Of a stretch of 45,937 bases of DNA, positions 1-7,087 are shown one piece after another. The stretch comes from Thiopontia sp964344135. Lineage in GTDB: Bacteria; Pseudomonadota; Gammaproteobacteria; GCF-002020875. Where the stretch lies: assembly GCA_964344135.1 (NCBI GenBank), contig CAYFMF010000010.1:1-45937 (forward strand), read 5' to 3'. Position numbers and translations under genes: made by a program. Positions within the stretch are counted from its first letter, which is position 1; the number at the start of each line of letters is the position of its first letter. The notes below the pieces were generated by a model. The model ran no database searches. It was not told where the DNA came from and saw nothing but the letters and a program-made list of their open reading frames with translations.

Positions 1-34
1 CCGTTACCGTGAGGTGGTTGAGAAGTGGCCTTGG

Positions 35-1870
35 CTAGCTCCTGAAGTAGGCGGTCAACTCCGGAAGATCGACCTCGGAGAGTTTTAGCGCAACGCTACA
101 GTTCAGCTCGGTCGGCTCCTTCAGACGTACCTTGCACTCCAGCGCCAGCTCCGGAATCAGGAAGGTACCGCGCTGCTTCATGGTGTTGACCAGTACCCCC
201 TCTCCGCTCCACTGCGGGTTGCGGCGCAGCCAGACCATGGTCCAGTGGCGGTTGGAGAAGCGTTCGGCACGGCGCACATTGCCGATGACCGCCTCTGCAG
301 CGCCGACCCGCTCGGTCAGTGCCTCGCTGTCGAGCAGTGGCCTCTTCTGAATCCAGGCTCGCAGCTGCTGGTGGGCGACCAGATCAAGATAGCGCCGGAG
401 CGGGCTGGTCACCTGAGTGTACTGCTCCATCCCCAATCCGGAGTGGCGTTCTGGCTGGCTCTTCAGCTGGCTGCGCTGAAAACGGCGGCGGAAGCCATAC
501 ATCTCGGCGGGGGTCTCCGGCAGGGGCCAGGGCTCTCCGTTTTCGTCCGGTTCCGGTGGGGGCTGGGTGGAGTAGGGAAAGGGGATATCGTGCTGCTGTG
601 CAAAGCGGGCGGCCGCCTCCCCGGTCATCAGCATGAACTCAGTCACCAGGTCCCGGCTGCGCAGGCGGGGGAGCGGGGTGATGGTGATCTTGTCCTCCAC
701 TACACGAATCTTTACCTCGGGCAGGTCGAGGCGGATCGCCCCCTGGTGAACCCTTCTCTGCTGATACTGCAACGCCTTCTCGTAGAGTGGCGCGAAGAGA
801 TCTCCCTCAATCTGCTGCTCCACCTCCCCATAGGTGGTTCGGGTGACCTTGACCCAGCTGGTCACCACCTCGACATTCTCAATCTTACCCTCCTCGGTCA
901 GGGTAAAGCTGAAGGAGAGTGCCGGGGAGCGCTCCTGCAGCCCCAGCCCCAGCAGCTCGGTTGCCCTTGGGGGGAGCATGGTCAGGGTCCCCTCCGGGAT
1001 GTAGAGGTTGGCGCCGCGGGCACGGGCCTCCAGATCCAGCTCACTGTCTGGTGTAATGAGTGCCGCCACGTCGGCGACATGGACCCAGATACGCTCCCCA
1101 TCCAGGCTGATGGCATCATCCGGGTCCCGGTTGCCCTCATCATCAATCGCCCAGGCGGTGAGGTGGGTGAGGTCGACCCGCTCCTCATCCGGCAGGTCGG
1201 GAACCTCACCCTGCGGGGGGGAGGTCTCCAGCCCAAAGCGGTGGGGGTGGGGGTTGTGGTTCTCACTCCAGTAGCCGGTCTCCAGCAGCAGGTGGTGGCC
1301 ATTCTCTGGGCGCTGCTCCCGTTTCAGCTCCCGCAGGATTCGGCTCACCTCACTTTTTCCCAGCGCCACCATCTCGACATCACTCAGCTGCTGGTGGTCT
1401 TCCGGGAGGAGGGCACCCTCTTTCAGCCGCTCCAGGAAGGCAGCCTTCTCCTCTTCCACCCGCTGTCTGGACTCCCGTTCGTTGCGAATGGTCTCGATGC
1501 GTTCGGCTGGGTAGCCCTTTATCTCTTCGGGGATTCCGTGGAAATGGAGATCATCGGCAACAATCTTCCAGCTGGCCCAGATGGTCTGTGGGGTGGTCTC
1601 TCCAAAGATCAGTTCACTCAGCTCCTCGAGTGTGGTGGACTCCTCGCCCAGAAGCTCCCACGCCTCCTCAATCTCCCCCTCAATGGGCTGCTCCAGTTCA
1701 GCCAGCGCGCGAACAGGGCCCGGGTGGAGCAGAAGAATATCCTTCTCACGCACCCGCTTGCTCTTGCCGTTGGGGAGCTGAATCTCGATCTTGTCGGTAA
1801 CAGCGGTAATGCGTGCAGGACCACTCTTGTAGAGAACAAGGGTATCTGCCTTGGGGGTGAGCTGTCTCAT
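35..1870 (-). CDS. RNB-domain exoribonuclease (RNase II/R family)
   Basis: A 611-residue protein of the RNase II/RNase R superfamily, predicted to degrade RNA 3' to 5' in the cytoplasm. The RNB catalytic signature is near residues 242-255 (DDEGNRDPDDAIS, with the metal-binding Asp cluster), followed by the RNB core through LPPRATELLGLGL and, further on, VTSPLRRYLDL. The N-terminal 50 residues look like a small beta-barrel (SGPARITAV...LPNGKSKRV). It is shorter than RNase R (about 800) and RNase II (about 640), and I see no basic C-terminal tail, so it resembles the short stand-alone RNB proteins of gammaproteobacteria. ATG start at 1868-1870. It is divergent from the copper cassette to its right. 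The exact substrate class cannot be told from sequence. Confidence 0.9.
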   Translation of the reverse strand: MRQLTPKADTLVLYKSGPARITAVTDKIEIQLPNGKSKRVREKDILLLHPGPVRALAELEQPIEGEIEEAWELLGEESTTLEELSELIFGETTPQTIWASWKIVADDLHFHGIPEEIKGYPAERIETIRNERESRQRVEEEKAAFLERLKEGALLPEDHQQLSDVEMVALGKSEVSRILRELKREQRPENGHHLLLETGYWSENHNPHPHRFGLETSPPQGEVPDLPDEERVDLTHLTAWAIDDEGNRDPDDAISLDGERIWVHVADVAALITPDSELDLEARARGANLYIPEGTLTMLPPRATELLGLGLQERSPALSFSFTLTEEGKIENVEVVTSWVKVTRTTYGEVEQQIEGDLFAPLYEKALQYQQRRVHQGAIRLDLPEVKIRVVEDKITITPLPRLRSRDLVTEFMLMTGEAAARFAQQHDIPFPYSTQPPPEPDENGEPWPLPETPAEMYGFRRRFQRSQLKSQPERHSGLGMEQYTQVTSPLRRYLDLVAHQQLRAWIQKRPLLDSEALTERVGAAEAVIGNVRRAERFSNRHWTMVWLRRNPQWSGEGVLVNTMKQRGTFLIPELALECKVRLKEPTELNCSVALKLSEVDLPELTAYFRS

Positions 1871-1906
1871 GGGTAAAGGATACTCCGAATTGGTAGAGTC
1901 TCACAG

Positions 1907-1922
1907 ATTGACTTCGGTCAAT
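1907..1922 (+). promoter_or_regulatory. ATTGAC-TTCG-GTCAAT hairpin in the divergent intergenic region
   Basis: A perfect 6-bp inverted repeat around TTCG. In plus-strand RNA it would form the very stable C(UUCG)G tetraloop hairpin. As DNA, the 5-4-5 layout TTGAC-N4-GTCAA resembles the spacing of FNR/CRP-family sites, but the half-site is not the FNR consensus TTGAT. It lies 57-72 bases before the copper cassette and 37-52 bases upstream of the RNB gene. No T-run follows, so it is not a terminator. Confidence 0.4.
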
Positions 1923-1978
1923 GTTGGGGGTAAAAAGGGTGGCTATTATAGTGGCTTACTGGGCAGATACGGGTGTTA

Positions 1979-2371
1979 ATGGTGAGAGAGCGGGTTGAGC
2001 AGAGGAGGCGTTCCATCCTGTTGGTTGGTGTTTTCACCTTCCTGTTCCATTCGATTGTCCCCTATTTCCAGATTGCCACTGCTGAGGCAGAGCGTGGCTA
2101 TACCACCACCATCTGTACCGCCTACGGCTACAAGACGGTTTATGTTGCCCTCGATGGTGGAGAGGATTTCTCGGATGGGCAGTCTGCCTCCAGTTACTAT
2201 GAGTGCCCTACCTGTATTGTTCAGGCTCACGCCTCCGGCTGGGTTGAGCCTGTTGCGTCACTGTTTGATCCTTCCCTGTTGCAGGATCAAGGGAGGTGGG
2301 TCGAGTGGCTCTCCCTGACTCCCGAGAGCCCCTCCTGGCCCCGCTTCCTCTCCCGCGCCCCACCTGCCTGA
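1979..2371 (+). CDS. DUF2946-like Cys protein of the copper cassette
   Basis: About 130 residues with a basic N-terminus, a hydrophobic segment (about residues 13-34, ILLVGVFTFLFHSIVPYF) and a periplasmic part. It has ICTAYG and then ECPTCIVQAHAS, an arrangement of separated Cys, CxxC and His typical of DUF2946 proteins, which commonly sit beside copper genes. Here it precedes a PCuAC chaperone and a SCO protein on the same strand, so a role in periplasmic copper handling is likely by context; no biochemical function is established for the family that I can cite. I chose the ATG at 1979; a GTG two codons upstream (1973) is equally possible and neither has a strong ribosome binding site. Confidence 0.7.
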   Translation: MVRERVEQRRRSILLVGVFTFLFHSIVPYFQIATAEAERGYTTTICTAYGYKTVYVALDGGEDFSDGQSASSYYECPTCIVQAHASGWVEPVASLFDPSLLQDQGRWVEWLSLTPESPSWPRFLSRAPPA

Positions 2372-2419
2372 TTGCCTTCTGATGGTTCAGCTCCTCTTGG
2401 GAGAGGGGGGCTGACCGCG

Positions 2420-2448
2420 CTGCTGCCCCACCTCTTGTGGGGTAGCAG
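2420..2448. terminator. strong 12-bp hairpin between DUF2946 gene and PCuAC gene
   Basis: Arms CTGCTGCCCCAC (2420-2431) and GTGGGGTAGCAG (2437-2448) pair over 12 bp with one G-T wobble and a 5-base loop. No T-tract follows on either strand, so it may be a processing or mRNA-stability hairpin rather than a true Rho-independent terminator. Confidence 0.4.
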
Positions 2449-2500
2449 ACTTATCCGGCCCCATGCGGGCGATTAATGAGATACAAGAGGAAGTTTCAAG

Positions 2501-2977
2501 ATGAAAGGTATACTGTTTCGCGCATTGAGCGCACTATTTCTGTTGGGTGCTGTCTTTTCTGTTCAGGCGATGGGGGTGATGGTCAATGACCCCTGGGTTC
2601 GTGCTGCACCACCCAATGCACCCGCGCTGGCTGCATTCATGACGCTGGAGAACCATAGTGGATCGGAGGTTGCACTGACTGCGGTTGAGGCCCCGGCCGA
2701 GATGGGTCGAGTCGAGTTGCATCGCACCCTGATGGCGGATGGAATGATGAAGATGGTACAGCAGGAGAATATCCCGGTTGGCGCACACTCCAGCACCAAA
2801 CTGGAGCCAGGCAGCTGGCATATCATGATGATCGGTCCCAGCAAGGTACCGGCTGCAGGGGAGCAGGTTCACCTGACACTCCACTTCAGTGATGGAAGCA
2901 GCAAGGTGGTGATGGCCGAGGTGCGCGGGGGAGCAATGATGATGAAGGGCGGTGGTCACCAGATGATGCATCATTAG
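2501..2977 (+). CDS. periplasmic copper chaperone PCuAC
   Basis: A 158-residue protein with a signal peptide (about residues 1-23, ending SVQA). It carries the complete PCuAC copper(I) motif: His74, ten residues, Met85, twenty-one residues, His107, one residue, Met109. The C-terminus is Met/His-rich (MMMKGGGHQMMHH), which may add copper sites. PCuAC proteins deliver Cu(I) in the periplasm to the CuA site of cytochrome oxidase, usually with a SCO protein, and a SCO gene follows directly. The start ATG at 2501 has AGAGGAAG upstream. A small hairpin with a T-rich tail separates it from the SCO gene, so the downstream part may be expressed at a lower level. Confidence 0.9.
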   Translation: MKGILFRALSALFLLGAVFSVQAMGVMVNDPWVRAAPPNAPALAAFMTLENHSGSEVALTAVEAPAEMGRVELHRTLMADGMMKMVQQENIPVGAHSSTKLEPGSWHIMMIGPSKVPAAGEQVHLTLHFSDGSSKVVMAEVRGGAMMMKGGGHQMMHH

Positions 2978-3000
2978 AGATTGAAGAGTAATCAATCCCG

Positions 3001-3025
3001 GGGGGGCGAGAGCCCCCTCTCTTTT
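3001..3025 (+). terminator. short GC hairpin with T-rich tail (attenuator-like)
   Basis: GGGGGC (3002-3007), loop GAGA, GCCCCC (3012-3017), then TCTCTTTT. It lies between the PCuAC and SCO genes and overlaps the run-up to the SCO ribosome binding site, so it probably gives partial termination. Confidence 0.55.
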
Positions 3026-3042
3026 ATCTGAAGGAGATGAGA

Positions 3043-3738
3043 ATGAGAAAAACAAGATTAAGCGGGAGGGGACTGCTCTCGCTGATTCTGCTGGCACTGA
3101 TCACCCTGACAGGGTGTGAGCGGGCAGCAGAGCCCCTGCGGCTGGAGGCGGCAACAGTACTCAACCCGGGGAAGGCGCTGCCGGAGTTTCAGTTGAAACA
3201 GTGGGACGCAGAGAGAGAGCAGGAGGTGGACTTTTCAGCCGGGGGACTCAAGGGGAGGTGGTCACTCTTCTTCTTTGGCTATACCCACTGTCCCGATGTC
3301 TGCCCCACGGAGCTCTATACACTGAGCGGGATGATGCGCAAGATCGAGAAGAGTGGTGATGGTTCATCAGTGACTGCGCCACAGGTGGTCTTTGTCTCGG
3401 TGGATCCACAGCGAGATACTCCGGAATCACTGCAGCAGTATGCCGGTTACTACCACCCCCTGTTTGTTGGAGCGACGGGGGAGCAGGTTGAGGTGGACCG
3501 CCTCTCACGTGCAATGGGTGCGATGTATGAGCGGGTCTACTATATGGATGGCAGGCAGCTGATGATTGATGAGGAGGAGGGTGTTCCGGAGGGGCTGGAG
3601 AACTCCTATCTGATCAACCATACCGCCTCGATCTTTCTGATCAATCCAAAGGGAGAGCTGCATGCAATCCTCAGCACCCCGCACCAGCCGGATGTGATGG
3701 TGCGTGACCTTGCGGCAATCCAGGCGGCATGGGACTGA
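3043..3738 (+). CDS. SCO1/SenC copper-dependent assembly protein
   Basis: Thioredoxin-fold SCO protein that binds copper and helps assemble the CuA centre of cytochrome c oxidase at the outer face of the inner membrane. The N-terminus is a lipoprotein signal (hydrophobic stretch, then LTGC), so the mature protein is lipid-anchored. CPDVCP near residue 83 carries the two copper-binding Cys, and NHTAS near residue 191 carries the conserved His. I start at the second ATG (3043), which has AAGGAG six bases upstream; the ATG at 3037 touches that site. An insertion of about 20 residues (YMDGRQLMIDEEEG...) sits before the His motif, as is common in bacterial SCOs. It overlaps the next gene by 10 bases. 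Confidence 0.93.
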   Translation: MRKTRLSGRGLLSLILLALITLTGCERAAEPLRLEAATVLNPGKALPEFQLKQWDAEREQEVDFSAGGLKGRWSLFFFGYTHCPDVCPTELYTLSGMMRKIEKSGDGSSVTAPQVVFVSVDPQRDTPESLQQYAGYYHPLFVGATGEQVEVDRLSRAMGAMYERVYYMDGRQLMIDEEEGVPEGLENSYLINHTASIFLINPKGELHAILSTPHQPDVMVRDLAAIQAAWD

Positions 3739-4238
3739 TTTCCGGACTGAGAGAGCGGAAGCAGACCCTTCTGATCATTGGGGGAGTGTTGCTGATTGCT
3801 GCGCTGGGGGGATATTTCGCCAGCTCATCGCTGCAACAGGAGTCGGTTCGCCTGCCGTTGGTCGAGGGTTGTCCACTCCATCTTCAGCCCTGTAGCACCC
3901 CCTTGCCAGAGGGTGGAAGGATAGAGTTTGAGCTGATTCCGAAGAACCCCTCTCCCGCCGAACCGATGGAGTTTGTTGCCCGTATTAGAGGTGGTGTCCC
4001 GGATGCGGTGACCGTTCTGTTTGAGGGCAGGGAGATGTATATGGGATTTCTCCAGTATCCACTCCATCTGCAGGAGAGTCAGGAAACAGAGGGGATGACG
4101 CACTTCAAGGGCAGGGGGAGCCTCTCGGTCTGCGTCCGTACCCTGATGGAGTGGACTGCGCTAGTGAAGGTAAGGGTTGGTGATACCCTCTACGAGGTCC
4201 CCTTTGAGTTCGAGACGATCCACCTGAAACAACCCTGA
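3729..4238 (+). CDS. membrane-anchored protein of unknown function, copper cassette
   Basis: A 169-residue protein with one N-terminal membrane segment (about residues 14-32, LLIIGGVLLIAALGGYF) and a periplasmic domain rich in beta-strand-like stretches. Two Cys lie close together (CPLHLQPC) with a His between them, a third Cys is near the C-terminus, and a Met-rich stretch (EMYMGF) lies in the middle. I do not recognise a named family. It overlaps the SCO stop codon, so the two are translationally coupled, and a role in copper delivery or oxidase assembly is the reasonable guess from context. The stop codon lies inside a hairpin (4233-4264). Confidence 0.75.
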   Translation: MGLISGLRERKQTLLIIGGVLLIAALGGYFASSSLQQESVRLPLVEGCPLHLQPCSTPLPEGGRIEFELIPKNPSPAEPMEFVARIRGGVPDAVTVLFEGREMYMGFLQYPLHLQESQETEGMTHFKGRGSLSVCVRTLMEWTALVKVRVGDTLYEVPFEFETIHLKQP

Positions 4239-4264
4239 TCCCCACAGAAGGCAACAGATCAGGG
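4233..4264 (+). terminator. weak stem-loop at the end of the copper cassette
   Basis: CCCTGATC (4233-4240) pairs with GATCAGGG (4257-4264) around a 16-base loop. There is no T-tract, so termination here is uncertain. Confidence 0.3.
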
Positions 4265-4292
4265 ATACCAACACTTTCGTAACGACTACATT

Positions 4293-6179
4293 ATGATCCG
4301 TATCTCCTCGCTCTCGATCCGTCGCGGGCCGCGTCAGCTGTTTTCAGAGAGTACCCTCTCGATCCATCCAGGTCAGAAGATCGGGGTGACGGGCGGCAAT
4401 GGGACGGGGAAGTCGAGCCTCTTTGCGCTGCTGCTGGGGGAGATGAGCGCGGATGAGGGGGAGTTGGAGCTGCCACCCGGCTGGGTCATTGCCCATGTTG
4501 CACAGGAGACACCATCACTGAGCCGAAGTGCGATTGATCTGGTGATGGATGGGGACCGGGAGCTGCGCACCCTTCAGCAGCAGCTGGCCGATGCAGAGCA
4601 GCAAGGGGATGGTGTTCGCCAGGGGGCGCTCTTTGCGGAGCTGGAGGCGATCGATGGCTTCAACGCGCGCAATCGTGCAGCACAACTGATGCAGGGTCTG
4701 GGCTTCACGGTCGAACAGGAGGCTCTTCCGGTAGAGTCTTTCTCCGGCGGCTGGCGGATGCGTCTCAATCTGGCACAGGCACTGATGGCCCGTTCCGATC
4801 TGCTGCTGCTGGATGAGCCCACCAACCACCTCGATCTCGATGCGGTCTTCTGGCTGGAGGATTGGCTCAGGCAGTACCAGGGGACGCTGCTGCTGATCTC
4901 TCATGATCGAGATGTACTGGATCGTGTGGTGAATGGAATCATCCATATTGAGCACCAGCGCATGGAGCTGACAGCGGGAAACTACAGCGCCTTTGAACGG
5001 ATTCGTGCCGAGCGGCTGGCGCAGCAGCAGTCGGCATGGGAGCGTCAGCAGCGCGAGCGCGACCATATGCACCGTTTTGTGGAGCGTTTTCGCGCCAAGG
5101 CGACCAAGGCCAAACAGGTACAGAGCAGGATCAAGGCACTGGAGCGGATGGAGTCGATTGCCCCAGCCCATGTGGACTCCCCGTTTCGCTTCCACTTTCT
5201 CTCGCCCGAGGCGCTTCCATATCCACTACTCACCATCTCCGGTGCAGAGGCCGGCTATGGGGGGACAACGGTGCTACAGAACTTCTCCATTACCCTCAAC
5301 CCGGGGGATCGGGTTGCGCTGCTGGGGCGCAATGGGGCGGGCAAGTCGACCCTGATGAAGCTGATCTCCAGTGCCCAGACTCTGCTGGGTGGTGAGCGTG
5401 TTGAGGCGAAGAGGGTCCGAATTGGCTACTTTGCACAGCACCAGCTTGAGCTGCTCGACCCCATGGCATCCCCCATGCTCCACCTGCAGCGCAACCATCC
5501 GCAGGCAACGGAACAGGAGCTTCGTGACTATCTTGGGGGGTATGGTTTTCGGGATGATCGTGTATTCGAGCCGGTTGCCCCCTTCTCCGGCGGGGAGAAG
5601 GCGCGGCTGGTACTGGCGCTGATTATCCGCCAGCGCCCCAATCTGCTGCTGCTGGATGAGCCCACCAACCACCTCGATCTGGAGATGCGTCATGCGCTGT
5701 CAGTGGCGCTCCAGGAGTTTGAGGGGGCGCTGGTGGTGGTCTCTCATGACCGCTTTCTGCTGGAGGGTGTGGCAGACCGATTCCTGCTGGTTGCCGACCA
5801 GCGGGTTGAGCCTTTCCCTGGTGATCTGGATGACTATGGTCAGTGGATCCGGAGTGCAGCAAGGGTAGGGGGTTCCGAGCGGGATAGAGCGAATACCGGG
5901 AGGGGGCAGGGGGTCAACCGCAGGGAGCAGCGCAGAGTGGAGGCGGAGCAGAGAAAGCAGCTGGCTCCACTGAAACGGAAGGTCAGCCGTCTGGAGCAGG
6001 AGATTGAAGAGCTGGAGGAGCGACAGTCCCTCCTCGAGACAGAGCTTGCAGAGCCGGGGATCTATCAGGAGGGGTCAAGGGAGCGGCTCAGAGAGCTGCT
6101 GCAGGAGAAGGGGAGGGTAGACCAACAGCTGGCGGCGCAGGAGGAGCAGCTACTGGAGCTTTATGAGGCGCTTGAGTAG
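4293..6179 (+). CDS. yheS: ABC-F family ATPase, YheS-like
   Basis: A 628-residue soluble protein with two ABC ATPase domains and no membrane domain, as in ABC-F translation factors that act at the ribosomal E site. Walker A motifs are near residues 33-41 (GGNGTGKSS) and 343 (GRNGAGKS), signature motifs at SFSGGWRMRL and FSGGEKARL, and both Walker B motifs read LLLLDEPTNHLDL. A charged linker of about 80 residues joins the domains, and the C-terminal 85 residues form a coiled coil rich in Arg, Glu and Leu. Its start (MIRISSLSIRRG) and length fit YheS better than Uup or EttA. It is convergent with ung, with only six bases between the stop codons and no clear terminator. Confidence 0.92.
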   Translation: MIRISSLSIRRGPRQLFSESTLSIHPGQKIGVTGGNGTGKSSLFALLLGEMSADEGELELPPGWVIAHVAQETPSLSRSAIDLVMDGDRELRTLQQQLADAEQQGDGVRQGALFAELEAIDGFNARNRAAQLMQGLGFTVEQEALPVESFSGGWRMRLNLAQALMARSDLLLLDEPTNHLDLDAVFWLEDWLRQYQGTLLLISHDRDVLDRVVNGIIHIEHQRMELTAGNYSAFERIRAERLAQQQSAWERQQRERDHMHRFVERFRAKATKAKQVQSRIKALERMESIAPAHVDSPFRFHFLSPEALPYPLLTISGAEAGYGGTTVLQNFSITLNPGDRVALLGRNGAGKSTLMKLISSAQTLLGGERVEAKRVRIGYFAQHQLELLDPMASPMLHLQRNHPQATEQELRDYLGGYGFRDDRVFEPVAPFSGGEKARLVLALIIRQRPNLLLLDEPTNHLDLEMRHALSVALQEFEGALVVVSHDRFLLEGVADRFLLVADQRVEPFPGDLDDYGQWIRSAARVGGSERDRANTGRGQGVNRREQRRVEAEQRKQLAPLKRKVSRLEQEIEELEERQSLLETELAEPGIYQEGSRERLRELLQEKGRVDQQLAAQEEQLLELYEALE

Positions 6180-6185
6180 GGTTTT

Positions 6186-6869
6186 TTAAAGTTGCCACTG
6201 AATGGGTTTGACCCCATGTTCAACAAGATAGTCGTTGGTTCTGGAGAAGGGGCGGCTGCCAAAAAAGCCGCGGTGTGCCGAGAGCGGTGAGGGGTGGGGG
6301 GACTCAATCACCAGGTGGCGGTTGCGGTCAATCCGTTGCCCCTTCTTCTGTGCGTAGGCGCCCCAGAGGATAAAGACCAGGTGGTCACGCTCCCGGTTGA
6401 GGTGGTCGATGGCGGCATCGGTAAAACTCTCCCACCCCTTGCCCTGGTGGGCACCAGCCTGCCCCGCCTCGACGGTCAGTACGGCGTTGAGCAGCAGTAC
6501 CCCCTGATCCGACCAGGAGGTGAGGGTGCCTGTGGTGTTGCAAACCCCCAGATCTGACTCGAGCTCCTTGTAGATGTTGATCAGTGAGGGTGGGATTCGC
6601 ACTTCTGGCTGCACCGAGAAGCAGAGTCCGTGGGCCTGGCCTGGACCGTGGTAGGGGTCCTGTCCTATGATCACCACTTTCACCCGATCAAACGGGGTGT
6701 GGTTGAAGGCATTGAACCAGAGGGGTGAGGGGGGGTAGAGTGTTGCGCCCGCTGCCTTGCGCTGCAGCAGAAACTCCCGCAGATGCACCATGTAGGGCTT
6801 CTCGAACTCCGGAAGCAGCACCCCCTTCCAGCTCTCCTCCAGCTTGATTCGGCTGCTATCGGCCGCCAT
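6186..6869 (-). CDS. ung: uracil-DNA glycosylase
   Basis: A 227-residue family 1 uracil-DNA glycosylase, which removes uracil from DNA at the first step of base excision repair. The water-activating loop GQDPYHG is near residue 65 and the DNA-intercalating HPSPLSAHRGF loop with the catalytic His is near residue 190. The uracil-binding part LLLNAVLTV and the FILWGAYAQKK segment are also present. Length is normal for the family. Its ATG overlaps the slyX stop (TGATG), so it is probably translated from the uup-slyX-ung message. Confidence 0.97.
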   Translation of the reverse strand: MAADSSRIKLEESWKGVLLPEFEKPYMVHLREFLLQRKAAGATLYPPSPLWFNAFNHTPFDRVKVVIIGQDPYHGPGQAHGLCFSVQPEVRIPPSLINIYKELESDLGVCNTTGTLTSWSDQGVLLLNAVLTVEAGQAGAHQGKGWESFTDAAIDHLNRERDHLVFILWGAYAQKKGQRIDRNRHLVIESPHPSPLSAHRGFFGSRPFSRTNDYLVEHGVKPIQWQL

Positions 6870-7087
6870 CAGTAGTGTGGAGGAGGGGTCTCCTCGGAGG
6901 AGGGTTTGAGTAGCGATGGGGTGATCTCCTGGATTCTCTTCTCTGACTCGGCCAGCCGCTCATTCAGGTTCATCACCTCCAGCTGCAGTCTGGTAACGGT
7001 GTCATTGAGCTCCTGGATATGGTCCTCCTGGAAGGCGAGGCGACTCTCCAGTTCATCCATGCGCCCCTCCATATTCGCTCTATCCAT
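6869..7087 (-). CDS. slyX: SlyX family protein
   Basis: A small coiled-coil protein of 72 residues with heptad pattern from about residue 8 to 50 (LESRLAFQEDHIQELNDTV) and the typical SlyX ending PPPHY. Its function is not established in the family; it is cytoplasmic. I place the start at ATG 7085-7087, which overlaps the uup stop codon; ATG 7070-7072 is an alternative, and a longer frame reaching 7111 lies within uup and is unlikely. It sits between uup and ung in a tightly packed group. Confidence 0.88.
   Translation of the reverse strand: MDRANMEGRMDELESRLAFQEDHIQELNDTVTRLQLEVMNLNERLAESEKRIQEITPSLLKPSSEETPPPHY

Noticed and set aside
245..1876. 543-codon open frame on the plus strand opposite the RNB gene
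   Set aside because: It mirrors the RNB exoribonuclease, which has catalytic motifs and a proper start; the antisense product shows low-complexity sequence.
1907..1922. FNR box reading of TTGAC-N4-GTCAA
   Set aside because: The half-site differs from TTGAT at the conserved last base, and the TTCG loop makes an RNA hairpin at least as likely; kept only as an unassigned element.
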